Positions 1-5,261 of a stretch of DNA of 5,261 nucleotides are shown piece after piece. This DNA is from a bacterium. Lineage in GTDB: Bacteria; SM23-31; JAUVVT01. Location of the stretch: assembly GCA_030604505.1 (NCBI GenBank), contig JAUVVT010000181.1, positions 1-5,261 on the forward strand. Reading direction: 5' to 3'. Within the stretch, counting starts at the first letter, position 1. Each line of letters begins with the position of its first letter. The notes beneath the pieces are model-generated. The model saw only the letters and a program-made list of their open reading frames with translations, ran no database searches and was not told where the DNA came from. Both the position numbers and the translations under genes were made by a program.

Positions 1-120
1 GATGGTACAGGGCTTGGACTGGCAATTGCTAAAAAAATTGTAGATATTCACAAGGGTGAAATAAAAGTAAAGAGTGAAGAAGGAAAAGGAACATTGTTTG
101 AGATAAAACTGCCCGTTTAG
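1..120 (+). CDS. Sensor histidine kinase, C-terminal end only
   Basis: This is the 3' end of a gene cut by the left window edge; 39 codons remain before a TAG stop. The visible peptide opens with DGTGLGLAIAKKIV, the G2 box of the HATPase_c domain that forms part of the ATP lid in histidine kinases, and continues through KGEI, a Gly-rich turn (EGKGT) and the final strand FEIKLPV, the normal C-terminal end of such kinases. The family autophosphorylates a histidine and passes the phosphate to a response regulator. A sigma-54-type response regulator follows 115 bp downstream on the same strand, so this is probably its cognate kinase, comparable to FlgS or FleS. The sensor and dimerisation domains lie outside the window, so the signal and any membrane anchoring cannot be judged. 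No hybrid receiver domain follows the catalytic domain. Confidence 0.9.
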   Translation, partial: DGTGLGLAIAKKIVDIHKGEIKVKSEEGKGTLFEIKLPV

Positions 121-225
121 GATTTACTATTTGCGAATTATGAATGATGGATTTTTTACTTTTTTGAAACATAAATCTGAAGCTTAAATTATAGAATAAA
201 TTAGTAAAACTTTTATTATAAAAAT

Positions 226-230
226 GAGGA
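226..230 (+). promoter_or_regulatory. Shine-Dalgarno site that decides the regulator start
   Basis: GAGGA lies five bases before the ATG at 236. The upstream in-frame ATG at 224 is preceded only by A/T-rich sequence without a purine-rich Shine-Dalgarno, and it overlaps this site. The start at 236 is therefore preferred, giving a protein that begins MEEKKNVLVIDDE, a normal distance before the receiver's acidic pair. Confidence 0.65.
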
Positions 231-235
231 AAGGT

Positions 236-1624
236 ATGGAAGAAAAGAAAAATGTTTTGGTTATTGATGATGAATCTATAATCAGGGATTATCTGAAAGA
301 GATATTAAAGAGATTAGGATGTAATACAGACGAGGCTGTAAATGGAAAAGAGGCAATTGAAAAGATAAAGAAATTTGAATACGATCTGATAATAACCGAT
401 ATCAGAATGCCTGAGATGAATGGAATGGATGTATTAAAAGAGGCAAAGAATCTACTTCCTGATAGTGAAGTAATAATGATAACTGCATTTGGAACGATTG
501 AGAATGCTGTAGAAGCAATGAAAATAGGAGCTTATGATTATATTACAAAAGAGTCTTCGCTTGACCATATAGAATTGATAATCAAAAAGACGATAGAACA
601 TCAAAAGCTTAAAACTGAGAACAGAATTCTAAGAAATGAAATCAGCGGCATTTATGGGTTCGAGAATATAGTAGGAAGGAGTGCTAAAATGCAGAAGATT
701 TTTGATATGCTTAAAACGGTTTCAGAAAGTAGTGCGTCTGTATTTATACAGGGACCGAGCGGAACAGGTAAAGAATTAATTGCACGCGCCATTCATTACA
801 ACAGTCCGAGAAAAAATAATCCGTTTATAAAAACAAACTGTGCTGCACTGCCTGAGGGATTGATGGAGAGTGAATTTTTCGGTCATGATAAAGGAGCATT
901 TACAGGAGCTATAAAATCCAGAAAGGGAAGATTTGAAGCAGCGCATACCGGAACACTCCTTCTTGATGAAATTAGCGAAATGAGTCCGGGATTACAGGCA
1001 AAACTCCTAAGGGTTCTTCAGGAAAGAGAGTTTGAAAGAGTGGGTGAGACGGAAAGCATAAAAGTAGATGTGAGGATTATTGCGACAACAAATACGGATA
1101 TAAAAGAACAGATTAAAAAGGGGAAATTCAGAGAATATTTGTTTTACAGGATAAATGTTATTCCTATTTATGTTCCACTTCTTAGAGAAAGGAAAAAGGA
1201 TATTCCTTTACTTATTGACCATTTTATAAATAAATACAATGAAATACACAACCGCGAAATAAAAGGTATATCGAAAGAGGCAGAGTCGCTCTTATTGCGC
1301 CTTGATTGGCCCGGAAATGTCAGAGAACTTGAAAACAGAGTCGAAAGAGCAGTAATAATTAGCAAAGATCCAATTTTGCAGGTTAGGAATTTTCTTTTTG
1401 AAGATGATGGATTTGACGAGTTAAGCGAATTTCATTCCGAAGATACCCAGATGACACTCCGTGAACTTGAGAAACAGCAGATATTGAAAACATTAAAAAA
1501 CAATAACTTCAACAGAACGAAATCTGCAGAAATTCTCGATATCTCCGTAAGAACTTTGAGAAATAAGCTTAATGAATATAAGGAGAAAGGAGAACTTGAC
1601 CCCTGTTTCCTGAAGGAAAACTAA
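236..1624 (+). CDS. Sigma-54-dependent response regulator (NtrC family), probable flagellar activator
   Basis: This 462-residue protein has full NtrC-type architecture. The receiver (about 5-120) has the acidic pair D11/D12, phospho-acceptor D55 in TDIRMPEMNG, T83 and K105. The AAA+ domain (about 145-375) has Walker A GPSGTGKE (173-180), the GAFTGA sigma-54 contact loop (220-225), Walker B TLLLDE (240-245), arginine-finger region FREYLFYR (298-305) and WPGNVRELEN (358-367). A Fis-type helix-turn-helix (about 417-448, NRTKSAEILDIS then RTLRNKL) ends it. By family knowledge, phosphorylation drives ATPase ring assembly, which remodels sigma-54 polymerase. A kinase end lies upstream, and a sigma-54 promoter in front of flgB lies about 150 bp downstream, so a FlgR/FleR-like role is inferred. 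Oddities: K105 is followed by Glu instead of the usual Pro, and FREYL replaces the common FREDL. An in-frame ATG at 224 would add four residues but lacks a ribosome site. The family is certain; the flagellar target is inferred from context. Confidence 0.95.
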   Translation: MEEKKNVLVIDDESIIRDYLKEILKRLGCNTDEAVNGKEAIEKIKKFEYDLIITDIRMPEMNGMDVLKEAKNLLPDSEVIMITAFGTIENAVEAMKIGAYDYITKESSLDHIELIIKKTIEHQKLKTENRILRNEISGIYGFENIVGRSAKMQKIFDMLKTVSESSASVFIQGPSGTGKELIARAIHYNSPRKNNPFIKTNCAALPEGLMESEFFGHDKGAFTGAIKSRKGRFEAAHTGTLLLDEISEMSPGLQAKLLRVLQEREFERVGETESIKVDVRIIATTNTDIKEQIKKGKFREYLFYRINVIPIYVPLLRERKKDIPLLIDHFINKYNEIHNREIKGISKEAESLLLRLDWPGNVRELENRVERAVIISKDPILQVRNFLFEDDGFDELSEFHSEDTQMTLRELEKQQILKTLKNNNFNRTKSAEILDISVRTLRNKLNEYKEKGELDPCFLKEN

Positions 1625-1627
1625 TTT

Positions 1628-1651
1628 GCGGAAATAATGTCCGCTCTTTTT
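1628..1651 (+). terminator. Rho-independent terminator after the response regulator
   Basis: GCGGA (1628-1632) pairs perfectly with TCCGC (1640-1644) across a 7-nt loop, and TCTTTTT follows at once (1645-1651). It starts three bases after the TAA stop of the regulator. The stem is short (5 bp) but G+C-rich in an A+T-rich region and is followed by a T tract. It would separate the kinase/regulator transcript from the flagellar operon. Confidence 0.65.
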
Positions 1652-1652
1652 A

Positions 1653-1665
1653 GGAAACTTTTTCC
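1653..1665. repeat. Small inverted repeat, candidate activator site
   Basis: GGAAA (1653-1657) and TTTCC (1661-1665) form a perfect 5-bp inverted repeat around a 3-bp centre. It lies about 110-120 bp upstream of the -24 element of the sigma-54 promoter, a usual distance for an enhancer bound by an NtrC-type activator. The symmetry is visible; the binding role is inference, and A/T-rich palindromes of this size arise by chance. Confidence 0.3.
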
Positions 1666-1668
1666 ATC

Positions 1669-1678
1669 TATTGACAGT
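1669..1678. repeat. Left arm of 10-bp inverted repeat flanking the flgB promoter
   Basis: TATTGACAGT here is the exact reverse complement of ACTGTCAATA at 1821-1830. The arm lies about 120-129 bp upstream of the predicted transcription start, where a sigma-54 enhancer site would be expected. The function is unknown. Confidence 0.45.
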
Positions 1679-1771
1679 TTTATAGTTTGAAGGTGGTTTG
1701 TTTATAAAATCATTACATTGAAAATATTTGATTTACGATAATTTATTTTAATTTAAAAAAAAATTATTGTA

Positions 1772-1787
1772 TGGCATATTAATTGCT
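1772..1787 (+). promoter_or_regulatory. Sigma-54 (RpoN) -24/-12 promoter of the flgB operon
   Basis: TGGCATATTAATTGCT matches the sigma-54 consensus TGGCAY-N5-TTGCW at every defined position. The GG (1773-1774) and GC (1785-1786) dinucleotides have the obligatory 12-bp phase. The expected transcription start is near 1798, leaving a leader of about 32 nt before the flgB ATG. Such promoters are silent until an AAA+ activator hydrolyses ATP, and one is encoded immediately upstream. It is the only such match I found in the intergenic DNA, and it probably drives flgB, flgC, fliE, fliF and fliG together. Confidence 0.88.
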
Positions 1788-1820
1788 GAAAAAATATTAG
1801 GATTTTTCACTTTTTAGGCG

Positions 1821-1830
1821 ACTGTCAATA
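1821..1830. repeat. Right arm of 10-bp inverted repeat, touching the flgB start codon
   Basis: ACTGTCAATA is the reverse complement of TATTGACAGT at 1669-1678, and its last base is the A of the flgB ATG. It lies about +24 to +33 relative to the predicted start of transcription, so a protein bound here could hinder elongation. In an RNA reading through from upstream, pairing with the left arm could mask the start codon. Confidence 0.45.
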
Positions 1831-2264
1831 TGAAAATTACAAATGTTCCAAAGTTTATATTTGATAAAACGAATATGTCACTTTTGCATAAGGGATTAAC
1901 TGCCTATTCGATGAGGCAGAAATCGATAGCAGATAATATTGCAAACGTGGATACTCCCGGATTTAGGAGGTCTGAGGTAACATTTGAAGAGGATTTGAAG
2001 GCAGCTCTTGAGAAAAAGAGAGTCAAAGGATATGTTACGCATTCGAAACATTTTCAAATTGGCAGAGTAGACATAGAGAAGGTAAAAGGAAGGTATGTTA
2101 TACCTAAAGACAGAACTCTGAAAAGTGGAATGAATAATGTCGATATAGATAAAGAGATGGCTGAACTTGCAAAAAATCAGATTAGATATCAGGGCGCCTC
2201 ACAGTTAATGAAAAGTATTTTTAACAGGTTAAAATCGGCTATCAGGGGAGAAGTAGTTAGATAA
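1830..2264 (+). CDS. flgB: Flagellar basal-body rod protein FlgB
   Basis: FlgB is a proximal rod subunit of the flagellar axial structure, exported by the flagellar type III apparatus and placed next to FliE and FlgC. The 144-residue protein has the conserved N-terminal rod segment: a heptad-like helix (about 18-33) leading into ADNIANVDTPGF (34-45), the ANxDTPGF/Y signature of the family. The C-terminal helix, EMAELAKNQIRYQGASQLMKS, is the part that packs with the N-terminal helix in the coiled core of rod proteins. Length is at the upper end of the usual 110-145 residues. There is no cleavable signal peptide, as expected for type III export. The ATG at 1830 is about 32 nt past the predicted sigma-54 transcription start. 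Its ribosome site is weak, with AGG at 1816-1818 set 11 bp away. An in-frame ATG at 1875 is possible but has no better ribosome site and would trim the N-terminal helix. Confidence 0.95.
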   Translation: MKITNVPKFIFDKTNMSLLHKGLTAYSMRQKSIADNIANVDTPGFRRSEVTFEEDLKAALEKKRVKGYVTHSKHFQIGRVDIEKVKGRYVIPKDRTLKSGMNNVDIDKEMAELAKNQIRYQGASQLMKSIFNRLKSAIRGEVVR

Positions 2265-2285
2265 TTTTATATATAGGAAGAAGAA

Positions 2286-2783
2286 ATGGCAATACAAGGT
2301 TTATTTTCAGCGATTGATATAAGTGCTTCTGGTTTAACCGCTCAACGGACAAAACTAAATATTATTGCGAGTAATATTGCAAATGCAGAATCTACAAGAA
2401 CAGAAGAGGGTGGTCCTTATAAAAAACAACAGGTAATATTAAAAGCGGGCAAAAGGGCACAGTTTCTGTCTATATTAAAGGAGGAATTTTTAAGGGTAAA
2501 AAGAACGAACGAATGGCATATTGATAATGATGCTTTTAGAGAGATGGTGGAAGAGTATGCGCAGGGAGTGGAGGTTGAAGGAATTTTAGAGGATGATAAA
2601 CCTCCACGTCTAATATATGAACCGGATCATCCTGATGCGGATGAGAACGGATTTGTGGCGTATCCGAATGTTAATATGATTACCGAAATGGTTAATATGA
2701 TGGTTGCAACAAGAGCTTATGAAGCAAATGTTACAGCTATTAGTTCTGCAAAGAGTATGATGCAGCAAGCATTGGAAATATAA
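2286..2783 (+). CDS. flgC: Flagellar basal-body rod protein FlgC
   Basis: FlgC is a proximal rod subunit assembled distal to or beside FlgB. The 165-residue product opens with SAIDISASGLTAQRTKLNIIASNIANAES (about 8-36, shown in part as SASGLTAQR), the Flg_bb_rod motif, followed by GGPYKKQQ. The second half carries the FlgC-typical block YEPDHPDADENGFVAYPNVN (111-130), and then a C-terminal helix with MVATRAYEANVTAISSAK, shared by rod, hook and hook-associated proteins. It is longer than the common 130-150 residues; the excess appears to be a charged linker at about 66-93 between the two conserved parts. AGGA at 2275-2278 is 7 bp before the ATG, a good ribosome site. It lies 21 bp after flgB, so the two are surely co-transcribed. 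No signal peptide is present, consistent with type III export. Confidence 0.96.
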   Translation: MAIQGLFSAIDISASGLTAQRTKLNIIASNIANAESTRTEEGGPYKKQQVILKAGKRAQFLSILKEEFLRVKRTNEWHIDNDAFREMVEEYAQGVEVEGILEDDKPPRLIYEPDHPDADENGFVAYPNVNMITEMVNMMVATRAYEANVTAISSAKSMMQQALEI

Positions 2784-2793
2784 ACTTACTGAT

Positions 2794-2823
2794 AAATTTC
2801 TCCTCGTACGAGGAGAAATTTTT
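2794..2823 (+). terminator. Perfect palindrome with T-tract between flgC and fliE
   Basis: Bases 2794-2821 form a 28-nt perfect palindrome: AAATTTCTCCTCGT followed by its exact complement ACGAGGAGAAATTT, centred between 2807 and 2808. It runs into five T residues (2819-2823). In RNA it would make a long hairpin with the G+C-richer CTCCTC/GAGGAG part around a GTAC loop, looking like a Rho-independent terminator. It begins 11 nt after the flgC stop and lies inside what is otherwise one operon, so partial termination (attenuation), mRNA 3'-end protection or a protein-binding palindrome are all possible. Confidence 0.6.
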
Positions 2824-2826
2824 AAA

Positions 2827-2832
2827 AAGGAG
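2827..2832 (+). promoter_or_regulatory. Ribosome binding site of fliE
   Basis: AAGGAG lies 9 bp before the fliE ATG and is one of the strongest ribosome sites in the window. It lies only a few bases after the palindrome, whose left arm contains CTCCT (2800-2804). That could pair with this site in an alternative fold, although the full hairpin would be much more stable. Confidence 0.7.
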
Positions 2833-2841
2833 TTTTATTAG

Positions 2842-3153
2842 ATGAATAGTAATATAAATCCTGTTAATACAAAGATTAACGAGATTCAATATTCCGGGGA
2901 AAAGGAAGCGTTAAAAACTGATAAGGGTAAAGAAGTCAGTTTTGAGCAGACTTTAAAGAGTTTTATAAGTGACGTTGACAAGGCGCAGAAGTTTGCCGGA
3001 GAATCAGTGGAAAAACTTTTAACCGGCGAGATTAAAGATATTCATGATGTAATGATTGCAGTAGAAAAAGCCGGCACCAGCTTTGAATTAATGATGGAAA
3101 TAAGGAATAAAATGGTTGATGCGTATAGGGAAGTAATGAGAATGCAGGTCTAA
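2842..3153 (+). CDS. fliE: Flagellar hook-basal body complex protein FliE
   Basis: FliE is the small adaptor that joins the MS ring (FliF) and export gate to the first rod subunits (FlgB, FlgC), and it is among the first exported axial proteins. The 103-residue length is typical. The N-terminal 35 or so residues are polar and poorly conserved. The conserved part starts at SFEQTLKSFISDVDKAQ and includes the block LLTGEIKDIHDVMIAVEKAG followed by a C-terminal helix with SFELMMEIRNKMVDAYREVMRM, which is the diagnostic FliE ending. It has no signal peptide or membrane segment. The gene lies 58 bp after flgC, separated by a strong palindrome that might reduce its expression relative to the rod genes. 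It has its own strong ribosome site. The flgB-flgC-fliE order is a widespread arrangement and supports the assignment. Confidence 0.96.
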   Translation: MNSNINPVNTKINEIQYSGEKEALKTDKGKEVSFEQTLKSFISDVDKAQKFAGESVEKLLTGEIKDIHDVMIAVEKAGTSFELMMEIRNKMVDAYREVMRMQV

Positions 3154-3225
3154 ATTTCTTCCAATAAAGTTAGTATCTTTGCTAATTAATAATATCTATA
3201 TATAATCATTAAGAGTTTAAAGACT

Positions 3226-4701
3226 ATGTTTGAATTTTTCAGGCAGTTTTCAAAACAAATTAGTAGTGTGTTCCAAAAGCTGAATTCTACTCAGAAGTTT
3301 GTAATCTTCATTATGTCGGTGGGTTGTGTGATTCTGATGCTTTTGTTAATGTTTTGGGCAAGTCAGAAGGAATACGTCGTGCTTTTTTCAAATCTCGACC
3401 CGAAAGATGCACAAGCTATAATAAATAGGCTTGAGGAACAGGGCACTCCTTATAAACTTGAAACGGACGGGACGGCAATTCTTGTTCCACAAGGAGAAGA
3501 AACCGGATTAAGAATCGAATATATTTCCGAGGGGATAATTTCCCAGCCAGGAGTTGGATATGAAATATTTGACAGACCGAATCTTGGCTTAACTGATTTT
3601 ATACAGAAAGTCAATTACCGAAGGGCTCTGCAGGAAGAGCTTGCAAGAACTATTCGTGTTATTGAAAATGTTGACAGGGCAAAGGTTAATATAGTTTTGC
3701 CGGAAGAAGCATTATTCAGAGAAGACCAAAAGACAACTACTGCTTCTGTGGTTTTAACACTTCGGGCAGGGGCAGAGCTGTCACGTGAGAATATTTTTAG
3801 TATTGCAAAAACTATTGCGATGAGTGTTGAGGGGCTTCAAGTGAGGAATGTCAGTATTGTTGACTCATACGGTAACGACCTTTCCAAGGAAATGAACCGG
3901 GATGAGATTTATTTAATGACGGCGAATCAAATTGAAATCCAGAGTGAGGTAGAGAGGAGAATACAGGCAGAGGTAGAGTCGATGCTTAATATAGCACTGG
4001 GACCCGGAAAATCGGTTGTAAGGGTTACGGTGGATATGGATTTTAGACAGAATAAAGAAGCAACCGAGAGCTATAATCCGGAAAGTGTGGTAGTAAGAAG
4101 TGAGGATAGAACTGAAGCATCAGGAACGACGGTTGACACCGTGGGAACACCGTCGAGAGAAGAGGCTTCTATTACAAATTATGAAATAAATAAAGTTGTT
4201 CAGGAAGTTATTGATAAATATGGAAAAATCAGCAGGATTTCAGTTTCGGTTACTGTAGATACAGGCAGAACTCCGCAGGAATTGGCGAGTTTGCAAAATT
4301 CTATCGAGGCTGCAATAGGATATAATGAAACCCGCGGTGATCAGGTTAGTATAGAGCAATTTCCGTTTGATACAACGGCAAGAGAAGCTGAAGAGGCAAG
4401 GATTGTAGCAGAGAGGCGAAGAGAGATGATGGCAAGAATTTTAAGATGGTCACTCTTATCTGCAGCGGCGATAGCATTTTTAATAGTATTGAGGTCAATA
4501 TTTAAGAGCCTTGATTTATTATTACCAAGACCAAAACCAAAACCAGCCATAGATATCGAGGCGGAAGCCATAGAAGAAGAAATATCGGCAGAAGCTCAGA
4601 GAAGAGGTCAGATGCTTGATCAGGTTGCAAAATTTGCAAAGGAAAAACCGGAAAATGTGGCTTCCTTACTTGCAACATGGTTATTAGAGGAGAAAACTTA
4701 A
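3226..4701 (+). CDS. fliF: Flagellar MS-ring protein FliF
   Basis: FliF oligomerises in the inner membrane to form the MS ring, the base on which the rod, export gate and FliG switch ring are built. This 491-residue protein has the full layout: a short cytoplasmic N-terminus, a first membrane helix (about 25-45), periplasmic ring-building domains, a second membrane helix (about 405-423) and a cytoplasmic tail. Family motifs include YVVLFSNLDPKDAQAI (about 50-65), the GIISQPGVGYEIFD region, NYRRALQEELARTI and NVDRAKVNIVLPE, and SITNYEINK (315-323). The last roughly 40 residues (RRGQMLDQVAKFAKEKPENV to the end) match the FliG-binding helices. Length is below the usual 520-570; the loop before NYEINK appears shortened. 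A proline/lysine stretch PRPKPKP (434-440) follows the second helix. The ribosome site before ATG 3226 is weak, and no other good start is nearby. fliG starts 3 bp after the stop. Confidence 0.97.
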   Translation: MFEFFRQFSKQISSVFQKLNSTQKFVIFIMSVGCVILMLLLMFWASQKEYVVLFSNLDPKDAQAIINRLEEQGTPYKLETDGTAILVPQGEETGLRIEYISEGIISQPGVGYEIFDRPNLGLTDFIQKVNYRRALQEELARTIRVIENVDRAKVNIVLPEEALFREDQKTTTASVVLTLRAGAELSRENIFSIAKTIAMSVEGLQVRNVSIVDSYGNDLSKEMNRDEIYLMTANQIEIQSEVERRIQAEVESMLNIALGPGKSVVRVTVDMDFRQNKEATESYNPESVVVRSEDRTEASGTTVDTVGTPSREEASITNYEINKVVQEVIDKYGKISRISVSVTVDTGRTPQELASLQNSIEAAIGYNETRGDQVSIEQFPFDTTAREAEEARIVAERRREMMARILRWSLLSAAAIAFLIVLRSIFKSLDLLLPRPKPKPAIDIEAEAIEEEISAEAQRRGQMLDQVAKFAKEKPENVASLLATWLLEEKT

Positions 4702-4704
4702 AAG

Positions 4705-5261
4705 ATGGAAGAAATTTCAATTGAAAGCCTGACAGGGAGGCAAAAGGCTGCTATACTTATAATTGCTATAGGTATAGAATCAGCATCCCAGATTTTTAAA
4801 AATATGAAGGATAAGGAGATCGAGAAATTATCCATAGGGGTTGCTAATATGAAAGATGTTCCATCGACGATAATGGAAGCTGTTATAGAAGAATTTTATC
4901 AGATGATAATGGCTCAGGAGTATATTTCTCAAGGTGGTATAGAATATGCAAAAAACCTGCTTGAGAAAGCACTCGGACCTAGAAAGGCACATGAAATTGT
5001 TTCGAAGGTTGAATCTGCAATTCATGTCAGCGGATTTAAGCTCCTAAAAGAGGTTGACCCGAATCAATTATTAAATTTTATCCAGCATGAACATCCTCAG
5101 ACTATTTCGTTGATACTTGCAAACCTTGATGCGCAACAAACTGCAGCGATACTTTCTGATCTCCCACCGGAGATCCAGAGCGAGGTTGCTTATAGAATTG
5201 CAACGATGGGTAAAATATCACCCGATTTGCTTGCAGATATTGAAGGTATAATCGAATCGCA
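4705..5261 (+). CDS. fliG: Flagellar motor switch protein FliG, 5' part
   Basis: FliG forms the cytoplasmic ring that transmits torque from the stators and binds FliF through its N-terminal domain and FliM through its middle and C-terminal domains. The window keeps 185 codons; full-length members have about 330-340, so the torque-generating C-terminal domain with its charged helix lies beyond the edge. The N-terminal domain (about 8-100) begins LTGRQKAAILIIAIG, the usual FliG opening, with GIESASQIFKNM at the position of the typical LGEExAxxIL motif. The middle domain carries EHPQTISLIL (129-138), the FliM-contact EHPQ motif, followed by the LPPEIQSEVAYRIATM stretch. Start ATG 4705 lies 3 bp after the fliF stop, with GAGGAG at 4687-4692 inside fliF as the likely, slightly distant, ribosome site; translational coupling to fliF is probable. 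The reading frame is open to the end of the window. Confidence 0.97.
   Translation, partial: MEEISIESLTGRQKAAILIIAIGIESASQIFKNMKDKEIEKLSIGVANMKDVPSTIMEAVIEEFYQMIMAQEYISQGGIEYAKNLLEKALGPRKAHEIVSKVESAIHVSGFKLLKEVDPNQLLNFIQHEHPQTISLILANLDAQQTAAILSDLPPEIQSEVAYRIATMGKISPDLLADIEGIIES

Noticed and set aside
164..197. Possible sigma-70-type promoter before the regulator (TTGAAA at 164-169, TAGAAT at 192-197)
   Set aside because: The spacing is 22 bp, too long for a standard promoter, and the region is A/T-rich enough to give such matches by chance. The regulator may simply be co-transcribed with the kinase.
224..226. ATG at 224 as the start of the response regulator
   Set aside because: No ribosome site lies before it, while GAGGA is well placed for the ATG at 236. 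It would add only four residues outside the receiver fold.
1168..1365. Open frame of 65 codons on the minus strand
   Set aside because: It lies wholly inside the AAA+ domain of the regulator, which has clear conserved motifs on the plus strand. The antisense product has no recognisable domain.
3168..3187. Possible hairpin AGTTAG/CTAATT after fliE
   Set aside because: The stem is A/T-rich with a G-T wobble and an 8-nt loop, and no T-tract follows. It is too weak to call a terminator between fliE and fliF.
4341..4720. Two overlapping open frames on the minus strand (4341-4571 and 4502-4720)
   Set aside because: Both are antisense to the conserved FliF C-terminus and FliG-binding tail. The translations are low-complexity and lack recognisable motifs.
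4828..5025. Open frame of 65 codons on the minus strand
   Set aside because: It is antisense to the conserved N-terminal domain of FliG, with no family resemblance.
1..5261. Search for an undescribed system, CRISPR array, insertion sequence or RNA gene
   Set aside because: All long open frames with recognisable motifs are standard two-component or flagellar genes. No direct-repeat arrays, transposase motifs, terminal inverted repeats, or tRNA/rRNA-like segments were seen.

Overview
The window holds the start of a bacterial flagellar basal-body operon and, just upstream of it, the end of a two-component regulatory pair. The DNA is clearly A+T-rich with A/T-biased codon choice. A sigma-54 activator, a consensus sigma-54 promoter and rod/MS-ring/switch genes point to a motile bacterium, probably Gram-negative and diderm. 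The sequence does not fix the phylum; a low-GC lineage such as the Ignavibacteria/FCB group is only a weak impression. I see no mobile element, CRISPR array, tRNA or rRNA.

Layout, all on the + strand: (1) 1-120, the last 39 codons of a sensor histidine kinase; (2) 121-235, an AT-rich gap with no confident promoter; (3) 236-1624, a complete NtrC-type response regulator with receiver, AAA+ sigma-54 activation domain and Fis-type helix-turn-helix; (4) 1625-1829, a regulatory gap with a hairpin terminator, inverted and direct repeats, and a near-perfect sigma-54 promoter (1772-1787); (5) flgB, flgC, fliE, fliF and the first 185 codons of fliG, running off the right edge. A perfect 28-nt palindrome followed by T residues lies between flgC and fliE.

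How they fit together: the kinase and regulator form a phosphorelay resembling FlgS/FlgR or FleS/FleR. The regulator carries the GAFTGA loop needed to open sigma-54 promoters, and such a promoter lies about 150 bp past its stop codon, in front of flgB. The structural genes encode adjacent parts of one machine: FliF forms the MS ring, FliG the switch ring beneath it, FliE joins the MS ring to the rod, and FlgB and FlgC are proximal rod subunits.

The gene content is orthodox, and I find no new enzymatic or defence system. The less ordinary material is regulatory: repeats bracketing the sigma-54 promoter, including a 10-bp inverted repeat whose second arm touches the flgB start codon, and the intra-operon palindrome. 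The regulator also departs from family consensus at a few conserved positions.
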